From contig JAOXYB010038706.1 of assembly GCA_028565635.1 (NCBI GenBank), forward strand, positions 1-13,361: a stretch of 13,361 nt of DNA. Reading direction: 5' to 3'. The notes beneath the pieces were generated by a model, which ran no database searches, was not told where the DNA came from, and saw only the letters and a program-made list of their open reading frames with translations. Of this stretch, positions 1 to 8,693 are shown in pieces. A program made the translations under genes and the position numbers. Position 1 is the first letter of the stretch. The number at the start of each line of letters is the position of its first letter. The stretch is from Phoronis ovalis. Lineage: Eukaryota; Phoronida; Phoronidae.

Positions 1-115
1 AGGTTTTCGCACTTCTTCCAGCAGGGCCAGACCACTCCGCCACCACTGTGGTTACATCAATTGTGACCTTATGCCAACTAATACTGGTTTGCATACTTAT
101 GATTGAATAGAAGAA
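1..115 (+). other. Possible upstream exon of the left-hand gene, cut by the window edge
   Basis: The first 60 bases are clearly richer in G+C than what follows, as exons here tend to be. The frame starting at base 2 is open to 115, and a cut before GTTTGC near 87-90 would leave one base, matching the phase needed by the exon at 462. The donor is weak and two other frames are also briefly open, so this is only a suggestion. The rest, 116-461, is intron-like AT-rich sequence. Confidence 0.25.
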
Positions 116-461
116 TGTGCATTCATTTTATTGTGGAAAATATTTTTCCTTGTTCTTACTTCCTTGCACTACTTCTCATTAGCCAAACTAGACTAAAAAA
201 AACTTATTAAGGATGAAGTTTTCTCCCTGAGTGCGGAAGCTACAAACTCAAGTTTCTGAAATAAAAAATTTCTGCAATATCAGCAGCTATTCCTGTGCCA
301 AGGTGTTGATTACAAATCACTTGGTGCATTAACTTTAGTTGGTGCATTCGTGCCCATGATTATTTTTGTCTGACACTATTTTAATTTTTGTATTTTGTTT
401 TAAGAAATAAATACACTTAAACTGATTTGACCAAAATACAGAAACATTATGTGTGTTTTAG

Positions 462-587
462 TTCAAGTTCAACAGTACATACCAAGAAGAGGTTTACCTC
501 CACCAAAGGGACCAAGGCACAAGCCACAAACTTATCAAGATACTCTAAAGCAACTGCAACTACCAAAAACTACAGCTGTCAAAACAG
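462..587 (+). CDS. Exon a of the unidentified left-hand gene
   Basis: It is open after a TTTTAG acceptor and ends at CAG|GTAAAG. It carries 41 full codons plus split codons at both ends, and encodes a basic Pro-rich stretch with PPPKGPRHK, a possible SH3-type ligand. The exact 5' edge is the least certain boundary, because other AG dinucleotides follow at 466-467 and 474-475. Confidence 0.7.
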
Positions 588-2036
588 GTAAAGTCATGTA
601 CAATCTGATTTCTCTTGATTGCACATCTCATGATATGACTGACATTTCTTCATTTATCTGGAATAAACTGCTATTCTAGAGAGACTCCTAACTGGTGGCA
701 TTTTACTATATCTAATATTTAAATTTTCTCCTTATATATTATGTAAACATACATGTATCCATAGTTCTCTTTCCTCTATATATCCATAGTCACATTCTTT
801 TAGAAAACTTTCATATCCTCTAATGTCCACTTTCACTCTTTTTGTATGTTCCTACCTTGCTTCTTAGAGAGCACACCACTTGATAAGAATGGTACCTAGC
901 AATGGTACCTCTCACAAGCCTTTTTGTTATATTGAGAGATTACAAGAAATCGGTATTAGTGCTCCCATACTATATTCCTCAGTACATTTACTGCTCTTTG
1001 TATTTTCTCAGATTGTTATTTGAGTAACTCAAGTCTTAGTCTTATAATCTTCTGAGTCAGACATGACTGTAATTGCACTCTGATATGTTTATCTTCTTGG
1101 TTTTTATTGTACTACTGAGCTAGTTTTTTACAGCAATTACCACCTGTCTTCAGTTAGAGAAGAAAAAAATGATTACCTGCAGAACTTTAACATTTCAATT
1201 CTCTTGGTTTAATGTATACTTACATACCCAAAACCCAAAATGTTTGAAATCCTTGGTACATCCACATTTTTAGGCAGCCAGAGCCTATGCTGTTTTGTAA
1301 CATGTATTATCCTTATTTGTCCATATACATAAATATTTGTAGGTCCGCGTCCAATGTCTCCTGTTACAGCTGCAACTACTAAGGTATATACTACTCCTCA
1401 AATACGCAGTCGAGTTCGTCCTAGCCCATATCCTGCACCGTATGTTAGCAAGACAGAGGAAAATGACTTTGATGATGACAGCGTAGTCAGTCCATGGAGT
1501 GTTGCCACTGATGTCAAAGTGTTGCTGTATGACTCTGATAATTCATCATCAAACAATAATTCTACAGTAAGTGTATGTATATGGCGTAAGAAAACAATTT
1601 ATTTTCACATCCACCTCAAACGCAACATATTGTCTTCTAGTAAGATCATAACTTTGCTGTAAATTCTGTCCAGTCACTGATAAAGATACTAAATGCCAAA
1701 TTCTTTGCTGTTGTTGGCTAAAGATAAGCACAATGAACTTTTGAAACAAATTAGGAAAAGTATGTGATTTAATAACTGAATGTCGTGAGGAACAGAGTTA
1801 CACAAAGTTATAAACTGAAGTAACTATAAATTCCTTTCTAGGATATTGATCTTGAAGACTATCTCCCAAGGGACTCTCAGTTTGACGTTGACTATGCCAA
1901 TCCCTACATGTATACGGATACTGTATCCGTGAATGATTTGTATTCTGCTGCTGCGGCTTCCTCTAGTGCCAGTGGTAGCATTATGAGTATCATAGATTGG
2001 GATCAAGTAGAAAACCTTATTGCTGATATTGAATAA
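462..2036 (+). CDS. 3' end of an unidentified gene: three terminal exons, disordered acidic C-terminal tail
   Basis: I join three exons (462-587, 1343-1566, 1842-2036) into about 180 codons ending at TAA 2034-2036. Splice sites are canonical: acceptor TTTTAG before 462, donor GTAAAG at 588, acceptor TTTGTAG before 1343, donor GTAAGT at 1567, acceptor TTTCTAG before 1842. The phases agree: the single G left by the first exon plus GT makes Gly, and the second junction is phase 0. The product is low in hydrophobic residues and looks disordered. It has a basic Pro-rich start (RRGLPPPKGPRHK), a Pro/Thr/Arg middle, an Asp/Ser/Asn stretch and an Ala/Ser run, and ends with the short motif IIDWDQVENLIADIE. 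I do not recognise the family. Such a tail could be the cytoplasmic end of a membrane or scaffold protein, but that is inference. The 5' part lies left of the window or in the uncertain exon near position 1. Confidence 0.78.
588..1342 (+). other. Intron between exons a and b
   Basis: This 755-base GT-AG intron is AT-rich and I see no gene in it. It contains a ten-base direct repeat, AATGGTACCT, at 888-897 and 901-910, and a repeated TATCCATAGT near 757 and 781. Confidence 0.7.
1343..1566 (+). CDS. Exon b of the unidentified left-hand gene
   Basis: It completes a Gly codon from the previous exon and runs 74 codons to the GTAAGT donor. It is visibly richer in G+C than the flanking introns. The encoded segment is Thr/Pro/Arg-rich and then acidic (NDFDDDSVVSPWS), ending in a Ser/Asn run. 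Confidence 0.8.
1842..2036 (+). CDS. Terminal exon c of the unidentified left-hand gene
   Basis: It holds 64 codons in phase 0 after a TTTCTAG acceptor, then TAA. It encodes an acidic start (DIDLEDYLPRD), several Tyr residues, an Ala/Ser run and the C-terminal motif with Trp at IDWDQVENLI. Polyadenylation signals follow within 90 bases, which supports this as the last exon. Confidence 0.82.
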   Translation, partial: DIDLEDYLPRDSQFDVDYANPYMYTDTVSVNDLYSAAAASSSASGSIMSIIDWDQVENLIADIE

Positions 2037-2065
2037 TGTTGCTGTTGTTTTTATGATATCTTGTT

Positions 2066-2071
2066 AATAAA
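2066..2071 (+). promoter_or_regulatory. Polyadenylation signal AATAAA (proximal)
   Basis: AATAAA lies about 30 bases after the TAA at 2034-2036 and is followed by a GT-rich stretch (ATGTTGTTGTTGTG), as expected of a cleavage region. It is probably the main 3' end signal of the left-hand gene. Confidence 0.65.
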
Positions 2072-2116
2072 ACTGATGTTGTTGTTGTGAATCAGTCAGT
2101 TAATTTTTATTATTGA

Positions 2117-2122
2117 AATAAA
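2117..2122 (+). promoter_or_regulatory. Polyadenylation signal AATAAA (distal)
   Basis: A second AATAAA lies about 80 bases after the stop of the left-hand gene, giving a possible alternative, slightly longer 3' UTR. Confidence 0.45.
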
Positions 2123-3197
2123 ATGTATTACTATTACGTGAATGATGTTACTTACTGTTAGTTGTATAAGCAGGAAATCAGTTTTAAACATTTGACTTGG
2201 TTTTGTATTTCATTGAAAAGCAAAACTGGATCTAATCAAGCAGAAAGAAGAACAAAAGTATTTTGCCTCAAAATAGTGATTCTGATTCTACATCATCACA
2301 TTTTACAAGCTTTGAAAACCATTGAAATTTAAAAAACAATACTTCTAAAGATCTTGTCTAGTTATCTAAATCTTCAACATTTGGCAGTTTCTGTTTCTGG
2401 TGTTGACTTCGGTAGACTTATTTTAATATCTAGACATTTCAGAATTGCAAGTGTTTGCTCCAAAGTATGTTGCAACCTTACAATATTCTAAGTGTCAGGT
2501 GCGGCCTGCTTCTACTTTCAATCTCAACCTCTGGCAGGTCCCTTTATATTTTTTAATAGTTTGATAACGGTTACTTGTTTTTTTTCACATTGGGCACAAT
2601 CTTACAGCCAATACTAAGCTTTGCCGTGATGTTCAGTAAAACCTTCAATTACGAGTCTAACCACATGCAAGATAACTTCTGTTCTGACAGTGTTTACATA
2701 CTGGTGCACAGTAGTCCTGATGGATTGTAATACCGGTGTCAGCACAATCTTATGACATGTACAAATAAGCTCACCATACATGTGCCTCCCCATGGATCCC
2801 ATTTATTTAGCTTCGGTGTTTTGCATAGAGTATACACTGTATGTGTTGATTCTATTTATAATCTTATTAATTATCAATTAGGGGGAATATGTTTTAGTCA
2901 AATAATTGTTTACAATAGGGTACATCTTTTATGAATAATTATTTATCATATGTTGTATTTTTTAGGAAACAAATCAATGACAGATATGTTTAATTAAGGC
3001 TCACTTCATAAATTCTTGAATTCTGTTGGTATATCCAGGGTGTGAAATGAATTGAATCAAGTTAAAATTGATTTTTTTATGTAGTTTTTGACGTATACTT
3101 ATTGTTAAAGACTATTTTTATCAGATTTATAACAAAATAGACATTGATCACTGATAACAAACATAAGAGTATGATATACATAAAGTGATTAATGTGA
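2123..3197. other. Intergenic region with short degenerate coding-like patches
   Basis: No intact gene is seen. Three patches look more protein-like than the rest. At about 2222-2334 two neighbouring plus-strand frames read as a Lys/Glu stretch followed by NSDSDSTSSHFTSFENH. A plus-strand frame is open at about 2330-2485. Both strands are open around 2590-2935, in a patch richer in G+C than its surroundings. None could be assigned to a family, so they may be decayed exons, transposon debris or chance. Confidence 0.4.
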
Positions 3198-4896
3198 AAT
3201 GCAGCGGACAACACTGACAGGAATTGTCTCCAAAATGAAAGATTTGAAGGTTCAAGTTTGAATACGATCAATTACTTCTCGAAACCATGGTTGAGGGTTG
3301 AAAATTTGCTGAAAGAAGCATTCCCAAAAAGTGTTGTCTGTTGCGGTATTTTCTAAATCGTGCAAATTGCTGGAGTTATTACTGGATTACAATATACAAG
3401 TGGAACAGTGTTTAAAGGACAATGGAAATAATGTTATACATTGGATAATACTCTTGAGTGCATTAGAGCAGAAAAACTCAATGATTATGGCTACAGAAAA
3501 CCACTATTGTAAACTTTACAAGGCAATAGTTAATAAATGCTACAAATGGGGTGACAGTGGGCAGGACTGCTTGAAACAAATTCTTTTTCAAGAAAATAAA
3601 ATCAAATTGTTGCCATTAGAACTAGCTGGTCATTTAAGGTGTTTGAAATTGAGCAATGTGATATTTAACACCGAGGGAGTTTACAGATTTACTCAACAAG
3701 GATGTGGTATTGAGTCGAAGTACTTGTATGATGTCACTCCATACTGTGGAAAGAATCCAGCACGTCGATACAAGTCCCCATTAGACAGTCTTATGTTTAT
3801 AGAATATGATCATTTAAATGATGAAATTGTGAAAGATCTTGCATCATTTTCTGCTCTTCATACTTGGCGTGGTATTCATATTCAACGAACTAGTCGAGTT
3901 GTTGGAGTTTGTACTGTTTTTAAGTTCTTGTATATTCTTATGTTTTGTATTGCAAGTTACTTTGCATTTCATTCCAACAAACAAAGACTACGGTATCCCG
4001 CCAATATGAAACCAAGAGTAATAATGCATGCACAAACATGGTCTCTTTATTCGTTGATAAAAGTCAAAAGTCTGTTTGGTTTACGTGTGTGTATGCCTAT
4101 TTTGTTTTTATCACAATCTATTTAATGGGGAACCTCTGTTTTTTATTCATTGAGACTTTCTCAAGATGGAAATCTGTCTCCTGGATTTTGATGCCAAAGT
4201 TATACAAAGCACACGTTATAAATTCATTTTATGGATTTGCACTTGATTTGTGCCATGAATTATGTGCTCTAATATTGTGTTTGTATCTGCTGTCAGAAAG
4301 CGCATGTATAGACGGTGTGTTTTCCATGTGCATGGCAATGGCAATCTGGACAAATATTTGGGTCTTTTCTTATTCTCTTGCAATTACATCACTATTGTGG
4401 TCACTATGTTCTGATTTTATTTCACATGACTACTATTTTGTTTAAATTTGGTATTATTTTACTGATTGCATTTTTATCATATTCTTTTTCCATTCAGATT
4501 TTATTAGACCTGGCATATGATGAACAAACTGATTTGGCTGTAGGTTATTATTCAACATTTCTTATGTTAAATGTTTTTGATCGCAAGCTATATGTCCCTG
4601 GATCAATCCACAGTTTCACCTTAATGTTTTTTCACTTTATGTTTGTGTTTGTTGTCCCAATATTACTCATGAATTTTTGTATAGGTTTAATGACTGATGC
4701 TGTCTCTCGACTGTATCCTCTTAGGGGTGCTCTCGTAGCACTGTTTAAACTTCATGCCAGTCTAAAAGCTGAAGACAAACTGAGATATTTTTCCTCCAAA
4801 TTTTTGCAAAGGAATTACAATCATGGATATGAAACTGTAGATGGAAAAATTAGTATAGTACACTATGAAATGCGACAATTTACAGAATGGATATGA
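3198..4896 (+). pseudogene. TRPA-like ankyrin/six-transmembrane cation channel, frameshifted
   Basis: Four overlapping open blocks on one strand read as a single channel. Block one, 3198 to about 3330, and block two, about 3307-4050, are ankyrin-like: LLELLLDYN, GNNVIHWIIL, LPLELAGHLRCLKL. Block two then gives LYDVTPYC, a pre-membrane linker and a first membrane helix near 3916-3981. Block three, about 4050-4365, holds S2 (YAYFVFITIYLMGNLCFLFI) and S3. Block four, about 4355-4893, holds S4-S5, the pore loop, S6 (VPILLMNFCIGLM, about 4618-4692) and a TRPA-like post-S6 stretch (KLHASLKAE), ending at TGA 4894-4896. A live protein would gate cations at the plasma membrane. Three frame changes (near 3330, about 3970-4060 and about 4355-4400) would stop translation. 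No intron fits the breaks. The channel family call is firm; TRPA over TRPV is moderately firm. Indel error in the assembly is the main alternative to a pseudogene. Confidence 0.72.
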
Positions 4897-5035
4897 ATCA
4901 TAAAGTGTTACACTTTGAAAGTCTATAATCGAAAAACAGACCATGTTCCTGATTTATGTATAGTTTTAATGTCAACCTTTTACTCCAATCTTTAAAATGC
5001 TATTACAATATTTGTCTTGCGACATATTGTAAATT

Positions 5036-5064
5036 TAATAATAATAAATAATAATAATTTATTT
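5036..5064. repeat. (TAA)n simple repeat forming the 3' tail of the adjacent LINE
   Basis: The plus strand reads as TAA/AATAAT repeats. Read on the minus strand it is (ATT)n, directly after the end of the retrotransposon fragment. Several non-LTR clades end in such short tandem tails instead of poly(A). Confidence 0.75.
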
Positions 5065-5640
5065 ACTTCAATCTTTACAGCCAAAAACAGCTGAATTACA
5101 TAAAATAGTAAAAACAGAAATCTTAAATGTACAATACTGCAATGTTTACAATTTAATTATTGAAATTTCGGGTGCAGAAAGGAATAAAAGAATTGTATAG
5201 TCTACTAGTTTTAGCAGTATAGGCCTAGTACGAGAGAGTTTTTATTCTGAGATTATATGATTTGGGAGAATTTTTAACTAAGTACAAGAATTTGCTGTTA
5301 GGAGCTGAATTTATGTTGAAAAGATCTACAGGTTAAATGAATTTGGATCTTAGAGGTTCGATTGTGGCTAATAGGCATCTTAACATGAGGCTTCAGCGTT
5401 TTTGAGTGCTTTCTAATTTAACCATTAGATCGGTGTCTAAGATATAAGAGGACCAAGCAGGGCTGGCATAATCAATCACTGATCTAATGGATGCACAATA
5501 AAAAAATACCAAATCTTTGAAACTTGTTTCTTAAATTTAAAATCTTTAATTAAATAAATGTTGAGTATTTTTAATGTAGTTACTGCTTCGATGGTTGAAA
5601 GTGATAGACTGGAGAGGGGTTTTGCCAAAATGAATTGTCA
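5036..5640 (-). mobile_element. 3' fragment of a non-LTR retrotransposon (LINE), 5'-truncated and dead
   Basis: Read on the minus strand, about 5405-5510 encodes a piece typical of the C-terminal side of LINE reverse transcriptase: ASIRSVIDYASPAWSSYI, then a Leu/Glu stretch ending STQKR before a TGA. Further on, at about 5160-5210, comes NSFIPFCTRNFNN, like the usual end of LINE ORF2. Several in-frame stops and frame changes show it is inactive. The (TAA)n tail marks its 3' end at about 5036. The 5' limit is not visible, so 5640 is where coding resemblance fades. The clade (I, CR1, Jockey or a relative) cannot be fixed by eye. Confidence 0.7.
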
Positions 5641-8380
5641 TAACTTTTGTTTTAGTTAATTAATAATCACATTTATTCATCAGCATTTGACCAATTTTTT
5701 TTTTTAGATAATTAGCATTTATTTTCTTCACCCGTATTATACCACAGGTTAAGAAAAGATCAACAAAAAAAAACATAAAATCAGCAACAGACCAGTGCTT
5801 CTTGTTGTATATCAGAGACAATCACAGCAATGTTGTTTTTTTTAAATAAACAAAACAAATTTTTATAGCAATAAATATGATATATATTTACCATTTTTAA
5901 AATGCATTTCACATATCCCACTTATAACATGCTACATTATCACTTACTAACAGTTATATGTTGTGAACACGCAGCTCAAAATCAAGTTCATACCGTGCAA
6001 TTTTATGAATTACCTAATTTACAGAATTTTACTTAAAAGCAAGAAGATTCTAGGAACAAGTTTATAAAATATTAATATTAATTTGTTATGTACCTGAACG
6101 TGTTGACATCTCATCCATAAATAAAAACATCCTTCACCCTGAATATCCTACACCTTGAGTTATTTCAACAGTTATTTTTAATACTATATATCAGATCTCG
6201 TACAATTTTGAACACCTCAATTACATAACATCTGAGAAACAAATAAACATATCAGGCTCTTGTTTTGGCATACACATCAATACCGTATCCTGAAATGATT
6301 CACAACTTTCTAATGCCCATAGAAGGGATGCAAATAATTTTAAACAGCCAAAATCTTATTACTCAGTAATGTTCAATTCAGTACTTCAGATGTGTTAATT
6401 ACACCCAAGAGAAATAATGAAGTCACAAAATTAGTTGTAGCCAATAAGCTAATATTTGCATGTATGCAGTGGTGGCATAGTAAGATGAATCTAATCAATC
6501 CCACAACTATTTGCTGTTTATGACTGATCAATCTAATAATCCATCATGTTTTATGCATAACATTGAATAGGATTCATTGTATTCATTTTGCCAACCACCT
6601 TGGGTGTGCAAACAACTTATTGCATAAACACAACATGTTTACTTACTCATTCATATACATGATTGGAAGGAACACAAACTGGTAAAGTGTAATCTTGAGA
6701 AAAGGGCAAGTTCGGTTAGATAAAAGCAAAACATTTTATAGTTATAGTGATTTGTGATGAGAAATGATAGGGTGGCAACTTCACCAGGTCTAATCTTAAA
6801 GTCTGGAGCAATGTTACAAACCAGTAATTAGTACACATGTGAGAAATGCAATTTCACAAGCTTTTCATGCAGACGTGACGTATATAATTGTTCAAATAAA
6901 TTAAAATTTAATCAACTGCAAACAGAATAGGATTCCCACTAGTGTTAAATGATACAAAAAATTCCACTGTGGTAATGTCAAACATAAAATAGACCACCTA
7001 CATGTATGCTGTGTGACCACATGAAGGGAAAATGAGTTTCGAAATATGAAATGTTATTAGTGGTGCAGAGGTACAAGAAACAAATGCTGATAACAATGAA
7101 CATAGAGCTTACAATCTAATCTTTGGATAATTATATCATTAGTTCATCTTCATTAAGTGTGCAGATGGGCAGATGCTGTGAGATACAGGTGGACTTCTAA
7201 TTGTAAGCTTAAGGGTTCTATTCTGTAGTTGACTAAATTGAACTTTATTTGCTTCCTGGAAATGATAAAACATTTAGGGAAAGAAAACTAATTACACTGC
7301 GTGCAGACAAAATAAAGTTACTGATATATTAATGTTTTAATTTTTAATACTGTTTCTGGCAGTTTTCAGATGGAATTTAATAAACTAATTTTCATAAATC
7401 TGAATTTGAATAATTCAATTGCTAACGAACAGCACTATGTACTTTTGAATTTGTGTGGCATTATCGACAGTACTAACATTCACATAATGTACCAGTAAAA
7501 ATCATAGAATAAACATTAAACAACGCCCCATAATATAAGCCTGATGTCTAGTAGAGAAGAACATGCACAATGATATCATGCTTGCACATTGTCACGACTC
7601 AAGCACATACTGACTGGAAAAAAAAGAAAAATTACATGAGCATAGAAAAGTGAACAGGTTCTAAACTAGGTAAATAAAACAAGCAACTAAATATGTTGGT
7701 GCTTTCAAGATAAAATATGGTGACCAGATAGAAACAGAAAAAAATTAGTAGAGGCTCAATATAAGAGATGTACTTGAAAACAAAAACATACCCTCTCACT
7801 AATGATTCATGAGTAAGACCCCAGTTCAGGTGCATTGGAATAATTTTAAATATAACATGTAATTTATAGAAAATGGCTTTGATATGCGTGGCTTTATTTT
7901 TCCCAAATCAGAAAATACAATACAGATAAGTACACGTGTATAATCTTCACCTTCACTTTTTATTCGTCCTACACCCATTAATTTTTCAAAAGCATACAAA
8001 GCTAATTTTGATATGAGCTATAAATCGAGCTATAACCTAAGAGACATATTTAGCACCAAGTAGTAACATGGGCATCAGGTCTAAAAACAGACATGCCAGC
8101 AGGTTCAAAAACAATTTTACTGTACAGGTACACCTAGGCAGTGGAGATAACACCTTGGAAATATGAATGACACAGCTTTCAATAATCTTACTCATTACAA
8201 CTTTAAGGATGAAACGCATAACAATATTTATAATGAAAACATGATTCTCTTGAACATGTTAAATACGACATTTCTAAAATTCATAATTTCCATGTTTTAG
8301 ATGTGATTCTCATGATAAAAGGATATGTACAATGTACTGAGGTCTAATGGTTAAAACATCCTTATAAATAATTACTAGTT
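5640..8380. other. Long gene-free intergenic stretch
   Basis: I see no supported gene, RNA gene or clear repeat family here. The open frames are short and hold no recognisable domain. The part nearest 8380 may include the distal 3' UTR of the minus-strand Hook gene if a far polyadenylation site is used. Confidence 0.55.
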
Positions 8381-8386
8381 TTTATT
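8381..8386 (-). promoter_or_regulatory. Candidate polyadenylation signal of the Hook gene
   Basis: TTTATT on the plus strand is AATAAA on the minus strand, about 165 bases beyond the Hook stop. It is the first perfect hexamer I noticed downstream. AT-rich sequence makes chance hexamers common, so the assignment is tentative. Confidence 0.4.
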
Positions 8387-8549
8387 CTAAAACGAATACA
8401 TGCACATGATGCAAGACCTATTATATTTACTGCAGCACAATATTCTATTAAAAAAACTGTGTACCCTATTTTTCCTGGAAATACCCAAACTATATGTTGT
8501 GCTTATGACACCTTATAAAGCAATACCACTAAAATCCACTGTAAGCAAT

Positions 8550-8693
8550 TCACCTTGGAGACGTAGCAACTGCCCCTGGTCCGGGAGCTTGTGACCGTCG
8601 TGTGTGTGCTTGCCGCTGTCTGGCTAAGAAAGACTGGCCCAAGCTGGCTGTTGCTAACCTATCTTCTGCAGCTTTCCTGTGGAGTTGCATTCC
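8550..8693 (-). CDS. hook: Hook terminal coding exon
   Basis: It has 47 codons and TGA at 8550-8552. It encodes GMQLHRKAAEDRLA, GQSFLARQRQ and a short basic Pro/Ala tail ending VATSPR, about as long as the tail of vertebrate Hooks. The stop overlaps AG|GTGAAT, which also looks like a splice donor, so a rarer isoform spliced just before the stop is conceivable. Confidence 0.95.
   Translation of the reverse strand, partial: GMQLHRKAAEDRLATASLGQSFLARQRQAHTRRSQAPGPGAVATSPR

Noticed and set aside
1549-2006. Minus-strand open frames over the left-hand gene
   Set aside because: They overlap well-supported plus-strand exons and introns and have no domain content.
3331-4125. Treating the first long channel frame as an intact separate gene
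   Set aside because: It has no ATG near its start, continues ankyrin sequence from another frame upstream, and stops in the middle of the membrane domain that continues in a second frame.
7632-8219. Minus-strand 60-67 codon frames downstream of Hook
   Set aside because: They are short, AT-driven and hydrophobic frames without homology or splice context.
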